Shown here piece after piece: positions 1 to 5,393 of a stretch of DNA of 5,393 bases. The notes beneath the pieces are model-generated. The model was not told the DNA's origin and did no database searches. It saw only the letters and a list, made by a program, of their open reading frames with translations. The DNA comes from CAYYBZ01 sp964470285 [NCBI: uncultured Oligoflexia bacterium] (GTDB taxonomy: Bacteria > Bdellovibrionota_G > CAYYBZ01), in the NCBI GenBank assembly GCA_964470285.1, contig CAYYBZ010000165.1, positions 1 through 5,393 of the forward strand. Direction: 5' to 3'. A program made the translations under genes and the position numbers. Positions within the stretch are counted from its first letter, which is position 1. The number at the start of each line of letters is the position of its first letter.

Positions 1-72
1 AAAATATATTGTGTTGTCTTTCGATTATCCGACTAATTACACACTGGAGTCAACAAAAGTACTTTAGGCAAA

Positions 73-2283
73 ATGTCCAAGGACTGGAACACCAAGGTAA
101 CCGACGAAGTTCAATTTATAATTGATACCGTACCGAACAGAGATGAAGTTTTTACAATGCATTCATGGCAAAACCCATATCACTCATACGATAAAGAAAG
201 AACAATGAGTTATCCGAAAGTTTTAGATAATTTTACCGAAACCGAAAAGAGAATACTTTTTGAGAATTTTATGTCGGTTTACTTTATCGATAACCCTGAA
301 GGCAAGGATAAATTAAGGGATTTCATGACAGGAGTAGAGGAAAAATTTGCACCAATGCTGGAATCCCGACTGATAAGTTTTCAGACACATGCAATTGCTA
401 CAGGCATGTATTTACCGACAACCCAGATAAACATATTCGATGCTCCCAACAAATACAATGCAATTATGAATTTTCATAACGATGTTATGACAGATGATCA
501 ATATAAAGAAGCGAACGAATACGCGAAAAAGGCAATTTTAACCGATCAGGAAAAAAATGTTATAAAGGAAGATACCTTATTATCCGATGATGAGGTTGAA
601 AAGGGACTGCAAATGCAGTTAATACAGCAAAACGATCAGTTCTATATTGATTTTTACAATCACTTTCACATGGAATACCACGAAGCTCTTGAAACAAACT
701 TTATAGGAAGTAACCTTTTTACAGATAGTGAAGAATTTTTGTCATGGTGGGAAAAACAATACGGATTTAAATACAATTCCGAAATATATAATCTTTTGTA
801 CGAACACTGGACACGCATCAAGATGGATTATGTTTTAAAGCTATATATTTTCCATCTTCTTGATAAGGCAAGAAAGTGGGATCCCGAGTTTGATCTTTTT
901 GAATACATACAGGCCAGAACTCATCTTAGAATTCTTACCAACATATATCTTTTAAGATATGCTTTTCTAAAACTTCTGAAACCTTACGAATATGAAACTT
1001 TCAGGCTTAGCGATTTAATGATTGCCGATACTGTGCAATGGGGGATTATGTGGGCAAGCATTCTTCTGGTTTTAAATCCGGCCTTGAGAGTTGGCGGTAA
1101 AGCTTTGGCTAAATACGCAGTAAGGCCCATAGTAAAGAGGCTGGTAAACTGTACAATTCCGGATGCCGCACTGGCGCGGTATTTGGCCGGTGCAGGTAAA
1201 AAAATCTCAGGAATAGAGTTTGAGGCCGGAAGTACCATCGCAGCTTCTATAGAGGAGGCCTCGGCAAAGGCCGCAGCAGCGGAAGTTTTTAAAGAGAAAG
1301 TCGCCAGGGCAGGTACAATCGATTGGTTCTACAGACAGCTTTTTCGCTGGGCCGATCCTGAAAGGCCCATGAAAATCGAATATAACTGGCTTCCGAAAAG
1401 GGCTTTAAAATCCGCCAGAGAAACCTATAAAAAGAGCAGAGCAGAAGCCAAAGCCGGCTCAAAAATACCGTGGAAAGATAAAGTCAGAATTTTCAAAGAG
1501 ACAATCGAGGAGCTGAAAAAGTACCCAATAACAAAAACAAAAAAAGAAAAATTAGTTCTCGGAGACAGGCAATTCGATATACGTACGATATCGATGAGTT
1601 GGCTAAGAAGGTTTGAGCGCAATCTAAACAAAAATTTTAAGAGACTTACCGAAAACAACCCGTTCTTTTACACCCAACAGGGCTTAAGTCGGGCACAGAT
1701 GGAGAAAAACATAAAGACTTACATAAATGAAATGCTTGAAATGGATGCCACGGTCCTTAACAATATAGGCATAGTAAATATACGTAATCTGCCGGTTATG
1801 CTAAGAATTACCGAAGTTGACGGTGCAAGAGTCGGTATGGAAGCAATACCGTTCACAGAAAATAATTTTACCAAATTTTTTGCTCAAAAACCTCCCGGAG
1901 CATACGTTCATCTTTCTGATTCAAGACTTACAGTTCTGGATTTAAGAGGCATGACTAAAATTAAGTTTCCTACAAAGGAAATTACTGAAGAGGAGTTCAA
2001 AAAACTACATTTAGACGCATTGATAAAAAAAGGAGAACAGGAAAAGTTCGCTAAATTCCTTAAACATTACCTTGATCAGACGGGACGAAAGGAAATAGAC
2101 CAATGGTCATTCGCAGAGGCCGTTGCTACTTACCTTAAAGAAAGGGCAAAATTTGATATAGATGCAATCATACTGGAGCAGCAGGAAAGTACAATTTTAA
2201 AAATAGTTTCTGAAAAACTGCAAAAGGAACTTTTAACGTCATCACCGAGAGCTTACAGATATCTTAGCCATAGAAAATTCTAA
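73..2283 (+). CDS. Large protein of unknown function (736 aa)
   Basis: I do not recognise this protein. The ATG at 73 is the first plausible start: an in-frame TAA lies at 34-36, and a weak AGG sits four bases upstream of the ATG. There is no signal peptide. Residues 1-315 are acidic, aromatic-rich and probably helical, with a histidine cluster HFHMEYHE at 197-204. Residues 321-338 form one uncharged hydrophobic stretch (about WGIMWASILLVLNPAL), which could be a single membrane helix or a buried helix. An alanine-rich segment lies at about 380-410. A Lys/Arg-rich region spans about 440-495. Residues 564-640 alternate like beta strands (GIVNIRNLPVMLRI, YVHLSDSRLTVLDLRG), and the C-terminus is helical and ends in basic residues. 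There is one cysteine (C360), which argues for a cytoplasmic protein. I see no P-loop or nuclease motif. The permease follows 88 bp downstream on the same strand, with no clear terminator between. That it is a real gene is near certain; its function is unknown. Confidence 0.9.
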   Translation: MSKDWNTKVTDEVQFIIDTVPNRDEVFTMHSWQNPYHSYDKERTMSYPKVLDNFTETEKRILFENFMSVYFIDNPEGKDKLRDFMTGVEEKFAPMLESRLISFQTHAIATGMYLPTTQINIFDAPNKYNAIMNFHNDVMTDDQYKEANEYAKKAILTDQEKNVIKEDTLLSDDEVEKGLQMQLIQQNDQFYIDFYNHFHMEYHEALETNFIGSNLFTDSEEFLSWWEKQYGFKYNSEIYNLLYEHWTRIKMDYVLKLYIFHLLDKARKWDPEFDLFEYIQARTHLRILTNIYLLRYAFLKLLKPYEYETFRLSDLMIADTVQWGIMWASILLVLNPALRVGGKALAKYAVRPIVKRLVNCTIPDAALARYLAGAGKKISGIEFEAGSTIAASIEEASAKAAAAEVFKEKVARAGTIDWFYRQLFRWADPERPMKIEYNWLPKRALKSARETYKKSRAEAKAGSKIPWKDKVRIFKETIEELKKYPITKTKKEKLVLGDRQFDIRTISMSWLRRFERNLNKNFKRLTENNPFFYTQQGLSRAQMEKNIKTYINEMLEMDATVLNNIGIVNIRNLPVMLRITEVDGARVGMEAIPFTENNFTKFFAQKPPGAYVHLSDSRLTVLDLRGMTKIKFPTKEITEEEFKKLHLDALIKKGEQEKFAKFLKHYLDQTGRKEIDQWSFAEAVATYLKERAKFDIDAIILEQQESTILKIVSEKLQKELLTSSPRAYRYLSHRKF

Positions 2284-2371
2284 AAATGCGGTATAAATGA
2301 GTTTTTTCTTGATTAAAGCCCTCAATAAATTATGATTCAGGCATCTTATTCGTTACTGTACCGGTGCTTGA

Positions 2372-3679
2372 ATGCTTGATAAGTTTTTTTCAATTTCGAA
2401 AAGCGGAACCAGTGTAAAAATTGAAATTCTCGCAGGCATAACAACGTTTCTCACTGCGTCATACATAATTTTTGTCAATCCGTCCATACTGGCCGAAACC
2501 GGCATGGATAAAAGTGCGCTGATCACGGTGACATGTCTGGCTGCCTTTTTCGGCACAATTTTATTTGCCCTCTGGCCCAAAGTGCCTATAATGATGGCTC
2601 CGGGTATGGGCCTTAACGCATTCTTCACTTATACACTGGTTATTGAAAATAAAATAAACTGGCAAACAGCTCTGGGTGTTGTTTTCATAGCCGGATTTCT
2701 CTTTTTTATTCTTTCAGTAGCGGGCCTAAGAACGAAAATTGTTAACGCCATTCCAAAAGAGTTAAGGCTGGCTACTTCAATAGGAATAGGACTTTTCATC
2801 GCTTTCATAGGGCTTAAAAACCTGGGGTTAATAGTTAAAAGCGATGCAACATTAATAACCCTGGGAAGCATGAGAATACCTGCTCTGTTCGGTCTTTTGG
2901 GTCTATTTCTTATAACATTTCTGGAATTTAAGAATATAAAAGGCTCAATTCTTCTGGGGATTATATTTACAACTGTTCTTGGGATTATATTTTCTTCAAA
3001 GGGGGCCGTATATGTTCCTCTTCCGGATAAAATTGTAAGTTACCCGCCATCAATAGCTCCTCTATTTTTTAAACTTGATATACTCGCCTCTTTGAAATTC
3101 GGTCTTTTGGGAATGATCTTTGCTTTCATGTATGTTGATTTCTTCGACACTTTGGGAACCTTACTTGCCGTTTCGGGAAGAGCAGGACTGGTCGATAAAA
3201 ATGGCCAGATTCCCAAAATCGGCTCAATGCTCGTAGCAGATTCGTTTGCCACAATGGGCGGAGCATTACTGGGGACTTCACCCACTACTGCATACCTTGA
3301 ATCGGCAAGCGGAATAGCTCAGGGCGGAAGAACAGGACTTACAGCATTAACTGTTGCAATTCTATTTTTGGTTTCTCCGATCTTTGCACCTATAATTTCC
3401 ATTGTCCCAAGTTTCGCTACAGCACCCGCCTTAATAATCGTAGGCGTATATATGATGAAAGAGATGAGAGGTATCGATTTTGAAGACACCTCTATCGCAA
3501 TCCCCGCTTTTTTAACCATTATAATGATGCCCCTAACTTACAGCATAGCAAACGGAATCATGTTCGGCTTTATAAGCCATGTCTTCATTAAATTGATTAT
3601 AGGTAAATGGCGAGAATTGAATGTAATTTTAATCGGCATTGCAATTCTCTCCATTATAAATCTCGTCCTTTCCTTTTAG
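2372..3679 (+). CDS. NCS2-family (AzgA-type) purine nucleobase permease
   Basis: Inner-membrane proton-coupled transporter, probably for hypoxanthine/guanine and/or adenine. The 435-residue length is typical of the AzgA/PbuG branch of NCS2, and most of the chain is hydrophobic helix, consistent with the family's 12-14 segments. Seen in the sequence: the N-terminal block LAGITTFLTASYIIFVNP, then APGMGLNA at 76-83, VDFFDTLGTL at 255-264, and GTSPTTAYLESASG at 301-314 followed by QGGRTGL. The D259 and E310 regions correspond to conserved substrate/proton-site motifs of the family. The ATG at 2372 fits the usual short N-terminus (MLDKFFSISKSGTSVK); only a weak GGTG lies five bases upstream. The adenosine deaminase lies downstream on the same strand, which supports a purine rather than uracil substrate, but exact specificity cannot be read from sequence alone. 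Confidence 0.95.
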   Translation: MLDKFFSISKSGTSVKIEILAGITTFLTASYIIFVNPSILAETGMDKSALITVTCLAAFFGTILFALWPKVPIMMAPGMGLNAFFTYTLVIENKINWQTALGVVFIAGFLFFILSVAGLRTKIVNAIPKELRLATSIGIGLFIAFIGLKNLGLIVKSDATLITLGSMRIPALFGLLGLFLITFLEFKNIKGSILLGIIFTTVLGIIFSSKGAVYVPLPDKIVSYPPSIAPLFFKLDILASLKFGLLGMIFAFMYVDFFDTLGTLLAVSGRAGLVDKNGQIPKIGSMLVADSFATMGGALLGTSPTTAYLESASGIAQGGRTGLTALTVAILFLVSPIFAPIISIVPSFATAPALIIVGVYMMKEMRGIDFEDTSIAIPAFLTIIMMPLTYSIANGIMFGFISHVFIKLIIGKWRELNVILIGIAILSIINLVLSF

Positions 3680-3892
3680 TTTTATCATTTATGCTAACTT
3701 GTATTATTCATTTGATATCAGCTACATAGGCTTAACGCTCCGCATATATCTGACTCCATTACATGCATGTGCTTCGTCGAAACAAGTTGCAAGAAGGGTT
3801 ATTCCCCAGAATGTATGCTATTATGAGCTCGTCTTTGAGTAAATTTACCGTTTGTTAATTTCTTGCCGGTCTGTTAGATTTTCTAATATTAT
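3680..3892. other. 213-bp intergenic gap, no intact gene seen
   Basis: This gap separates the permease from the deaminase. It has no tRNA-like T-arm and no clear hairpin-plus-T-run terminator. It contains two perfect palindromes, TGATATCA at 3713-3720 and ACATGCATGT at 3761-3770, and a distant 7-base inverted pair, AACTTGT at 3696-3702 with ACAAGTT at 3782-3788. All three plus frames happen to stay open across about 3763-3823; the only ATG reading is a 31-codon one at 3763-3858, which I do not accept as a gene. The minus strand reads more like protein (see the separate entry). The deaminase promoter should lie in the AT-rich right end if that gene is transcribed separately, but I could not fix one with good boxes and spacing. 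Confidence 0.6.
3722..3857 (-). pseudogene. Possible frameshifted gene relic, unknown family
   Basis: Read on the minus strand, 3817-3722 is open for 31 codons. It contains WGITLLATCFDEAHACNG and then VRYMRSVKPM before a TAG stop at 3724-3722. This looks like real protein, but the reading has no ATG, GTG or TTG near its start and is preceded at once by an in-frame TAG (3820-3818). The neighbouring minus frame, from a TAA at 3857-3855, reads QTVNLLKDELIIAYILG up to about 3804, again without a start codon. A single indel near 3805-3812 would join the two into one longer reading. I infer a decayed 3' gene end or a fragment of a dispersed element. Chance openness of a short stretch is the main alternative, and I cannot name a family. 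Confidence 0.3.
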
Positions 3893-4924
3893 ATGATCAA
3901 ATATAATATAAAGACCCTTTTAAAACTGCCTAAAACCGATTTGCACTGCCACCTTGACGGATCTCTACGAATAGACACAATTCTTGATATTGCCAAAAAA
4001 GAAAAGATTAAACTGCCTGTAAACTCGGAAAGGAAACTTAAAGATCTTCTTATCCCGGGAATCGAGTGCGAAAGCCTCGAAAAATACCTTGATGCCTTCA
4101 AGATAACCTGTTCCGTAATGCAAAGCGAATACTCACTTAAAAGATGCGCTTACGAGCTCATAGAAGACGTAAGCCGGGAAAACATGTGGTATACCGAAAT
4201 AAGATTTTGCCCTCTTCTTCATACTGAAAAGGGTTTGACCCCGAACAGAGTCGTTGAAGCCGTGCTTGACGGCCTTAGAAAGGCATCAAGAAAATTTAAG
4301 GTTAAATCAGGCCTTATAATATGCGGCCTAAAACAGTTCAGCGATGAAACAACAATTAAGCTGGCCGGGTTAACCGTAAGTTACAAAAACCGGGGTGTGG
4401 TAGGTTTTGATATGGCCGGACCTGAAAAGAATTATCCTAACATAAACTATCTCGAGGCGTTTAAAAAGATTCTTAAAAACAACATAAATGTAACAACACA
4501 TGCAGGTGAAGCTTTCGGACCGGCAAGCATCCATCAGGCAATTCATTACTGCGGGGCCCACAGAGTCGGTCACGGAGCTACGTTAAAAGAGGATAAAGAT
4601 TTAATGAACTACGTCAACGATCACAGAATCCCTCTTGAGATTTGTATTACAAGCAATGTCCAGACAAAGGCCGTTAAAGGTTTAAAATTTCATCCAATCA
4701 GAAAATATTACGATGCCGGTTTAAGGGTTACGATAAACACGGATAGCAGGCTAATTTCAAATACGACGGTTACAAACGAGCTATCATTATGTGTTAAGGA
4801 ATTCGATTTCGAACCGGCAGAAATTAAAAGGCTGATAACAAACGGATTTAAAAGCGCATTTATGAAATACCGAGACAGAGCAAAAATGCTTTCACAGGTG
4901 AACGAAGAACTCGAAAAGTTTTAA
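3893..4924 (+). CDS. add: Adenosine deaminase
   Basis: Cytoplasmic zinc enzyme that hydrolyses adenosine and deoxyadenosine to inosine and deoxyinosine plus ammonia, in purine salvage. At 343 residues it has family length. Visible motifs in order: LPKTDLHCHLDGSL with zinc ligands H18 and H20; EIRFCP at 102-107; GFDMAGPE from 171; THAGE with zinc ligand H203 and catalytic E206; HRVGHG at 223-228 with catalytic H227; SNVQT; and NTDSR with zinc ligand D284. The residue after D284 is serine (S285), where mammalian and E. coli enzymes have a second Asp that contacts the purine. The surrounding pattern TINTDSRLISNTT matches the bacterial subgroup usually reading NTDNR. The ATG at 3893 is the first possible start: an in-frame TAA sits at 3884-3886 and the LPKTDLH motif follows. 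No Shine-Dalgarno site is visible. The stop overlaps that of the convergent gene by four bases. Confidence 0.96.
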   Translation: MIKYNIKTLLKLPKTDLHCHLDGSLRIDTILDIAKKEKIKLPVNSERKLKDLLIPGIECESLEKYLDAFKITCSVMQSEYSLKRCAYELIEDVSRENMWYTEIRFCPLLHTEKGLTPNRVVEAVLDGLRKASRKFKVKSGLIICGLKQFSDETTIKLAGLTVSYKNRGVVGFDMAGPEKNYPNINYLEAFKKILKNNINVTTHAGEAFGPASIHQAIHYCGAHRVGHGATLKEDKDLMNYVNDHRIPLEICITSNVQTKAVKGLKFHPIRKYYDAGLRVTINTDSRLISNTTVTNELSLCVKEFDFEPAEIKRLITNGFKSAFMKYRDRAKMLSQVNEELEKF

Positions 4925-5295
4925 ATCGCTCTGAACGTATTTTCCAGTTTTTTGAGGGTTTCGGGATAACTAGTATTTTCAATCAATGAAGGAATCAATG
5001 TCATTCCCTTATGCTGAAATTTATTCTCTAAAACATCGAGTTTTGATGCGTAAAATATTCTGTAGGACGGCCTGGAAACCTGAAGTAAAAGAATAAAGAT
5101 ACAGATTGCTGAGACAAAAACATATTTAAGACTTGTTCTTCTGAAAGGCGCGGTATCTTTGGGATTTCTGAATCCCAGGGCCTGCAAATACCTTTTCAGA
5201 AAAGGCCTTTTAAGATATGGATACTTCCTTACAACAAATGCGTCAAATATGCTTATAGCATAAAAGAGAGTAGATAAAGCCGCAATTACCGTCAT
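4921..5295 (-). CDS. Small two-helix membrane protein, function unknown
   Basis: I do not recognise this protein. From the ATG at 5295 it has 124 residues: a hydrophobic helix at about 2-22 (TVIAALSTLFYAISIFDAFVV), a strongly basic loop at 23-57 with eleven Lys/Arg, a second helix at about 58-73 (YVFVSAICIFILLLQV), and a 50-residue polar tail. By the positive-inside rule, the loop is cytoplasmic and both ends face outward. The start is uncertain. The same frame is open to the right edge of the window, giving a GTG at 5310 (129 aa) and a TTG at 5382 (153 aa). The extra residues of the longest form come from a very GC-rich hairpin block and look non-native (CREPGPPGGWESRTEEL), so I prefer 5295 or 5310. 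The best Shine-Dalgarno site serves an out-of-frame ATG at 5318. The gene is convergent with the deaminase, and no terminator is visible at the shared end. Confidence 0.65.
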   Translation of the reverse strand: MTVIAALSTLFYAISIFDAFVVRKYPYLKRPFLKRYLQALGFRNPKDTAPFRRTSLKYVFVSAICIFILLLQVSRPSYRIFYASKLDVLENKFQHKGMTLIPSLIENTSYPETLKKLENTFRAI

Positions 5296-5318
5296 AACAA
5301 TAAGAACCACTTCAACAT
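5292..5318 (-). other. Eight-codon ORF with the best ribosome site, coupled to gene 5
   Basis: On the minus strand AGGTG (5329-5325) lies six bases before an ATG at 5318, the best-placed Shine-Dalgarno match I found in the window. This ATG opens a reading MLKWFLLL that stops at TGA 5294-5292, overlapping the ATG of the downstream membrane protein as ATGA (5295-5292). It could be a tiny leader whose translation couples to the main gene. Alternatively, it may be the true N-terminus, split from the rest by a one-base indel in the assembly or genome, because the hydrophobic peptide would extend the first membrane helix naturally. Chance is also possible. Confidence 0.3.
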
Positions 5319-5341
5319 ATCTGACACCTAGCTCTTCAGTG

Positions 5342-5378
5342 CGGGACTCCCAGCCGCCGGGAGGTCCGGGCTCCCGGC
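5342..5378. repeat. GC-rich block of mutually exclusive hairpins
   Basis: Bases 5341-5380 are 33/40 G or C, against roughly 40% elsewhere. GCCGGGAG (5356-5363) and CTCCCGGC (5371-5378) form a perfect 8-bp stem with a 7-base loop. The middle GGGAG (5359-5363) could instead pair with CTCCC at 5347-5351, also with a 7-base loop, so two hairpins share one arm. GGGACTCCC (5343-5351) is itself an imperfect palindrome and resembles CGGGCTCCC at 5367-5375. No T-run follows the stem directly in either direction, so it is not a standard intrinsic terminator. It resembles the short dispersed palindromic elements of many bacterial genomes; one copy here cannot prove that. Confidence 0.55.
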
Positions 5379-5393
5379 ACAAAAATCTTTTAA

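Noticed and set aside
1-72. Promoter ahead of the 736-residue protein (TTGTCT at 14-19 with TAATTA at 34-39)
   Set aside because: Box matches are poor (four of six and two of six) and the spacing is short, so it cannot be supported.
240-420. Resemblance of the N-terminal part of the 736-residue protein to ribonucleotide reductase R2 or ferritin-like helices
   Set aside because: Only loose similarity around FTETEKRILFENF and FQTHAIATGMYL; the expected E, ExxH and second ExxH metal ligands do not line up.
1183-1212. P-loop-like AGAGKKIS in the 736-residue protein
   Set aside because: It lacks the first glycine at the required spacing and has Lys instead of Ser/Thr after GK, so it does not fit GxxxxGK[ST].
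2284-2371. Terminator at the T-run after the 736-residue protein
   Set aside because: The run of six T's at about 2301-2306 has no stable hairpin in front of it.
3763-3858. 31-codon plus-strand ORF in the intergenic gap
   Set aside because: It has no ribosome site and unremarkable composition, and the opposite strand reads more like protein; the openness is probably a by-product.
3863-3892. Promoter for the deaminase: TTGCCG at 3863-3868 with TATTAT at 3887-3892, 18-base spacing
   Set aside because: The -10 box would abut the ATG at 3893, placing the transcription start inside the gene, and no in-frame downstream start is compatible with the conserved N-terminal motif.
3893-4924. Adenosine deaminase as part of a RADAR-type defence system with the large neighbouring protein
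   Set aside because: The RADAR deaminase (RdrB) is a much larger divergent protein paired with an ATPase (RdrA). This one has ordinary length and all standard adenosine deaminase motifs, and the 736-residue protein has no ATPase motif.
5160-5211. Hairpin GGGATT-TCTG-AATCCC and the palindrome AAAAGGCCTTTT with a third CCTTTT arm
   Set aside because: They lie inside the membrane-protein gene. The second is explained by the repeated Lys-Arg codons in KRPFLKRY, and neither sits where a terminator would be expected.

Overview
The window looks like a stretch of bacterial chromosome from an AT-rich genome (roughly 40% G+C, judged by eye from sampled lines). I cannot name the phylum. Genes are densely packed, have weak or no Shine-Dalgarno sites, and show no tRNA, rRNA, CRISPR array, insertion sequence or phage signature. 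Two housekeeping purine genes are clear; the other two genes are unrecognised.

Layout, left to right: (1) 73-2283 (+), a 736-residue, almost cysteine-free, mostly helical protein that I do not recognise. (2) 2372-3679 (+), an NCS2/AzgA-type nucleobase permease. (3) 3680-3892, a 213-bp gap with no convincing intact gene; its minus strand carries a coding-like, start-less relic at about 3722-3857. (4) 3893-4924 (+), an adenosine deaminase of the bacterial subgroup in which the usual NTDD motif has a different second residue (here NTDS). (5) 4921-5295 (-), a small two-helix membrane protein of unknown function whose stop codon overlaps that of the deaminase tail-to-tail. (6) 5342-5378, a very GC-rich block of alternative hairpins at the right edge, upstream of or overlapping the beginning of gene 5, unlike the rest of the window.

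The permease and deaminase form a plausible purine salvage pair: uptake of hypoxanthine, guanine or adenine, and deamination of (deoxy)adenosine to (deoxy)inosine. The 213-bp gap leaves open whether they share a transcript. Nothing ties the 736-residue protein to them beyond shared orientation and an 88-bp gap.

I found no convincing new multi-gene system. The items most worth a second look are the large orphan protein, the minus-strand relic in the gap, and the GC-rich hairpin block with the ambiguous start of gene 5.
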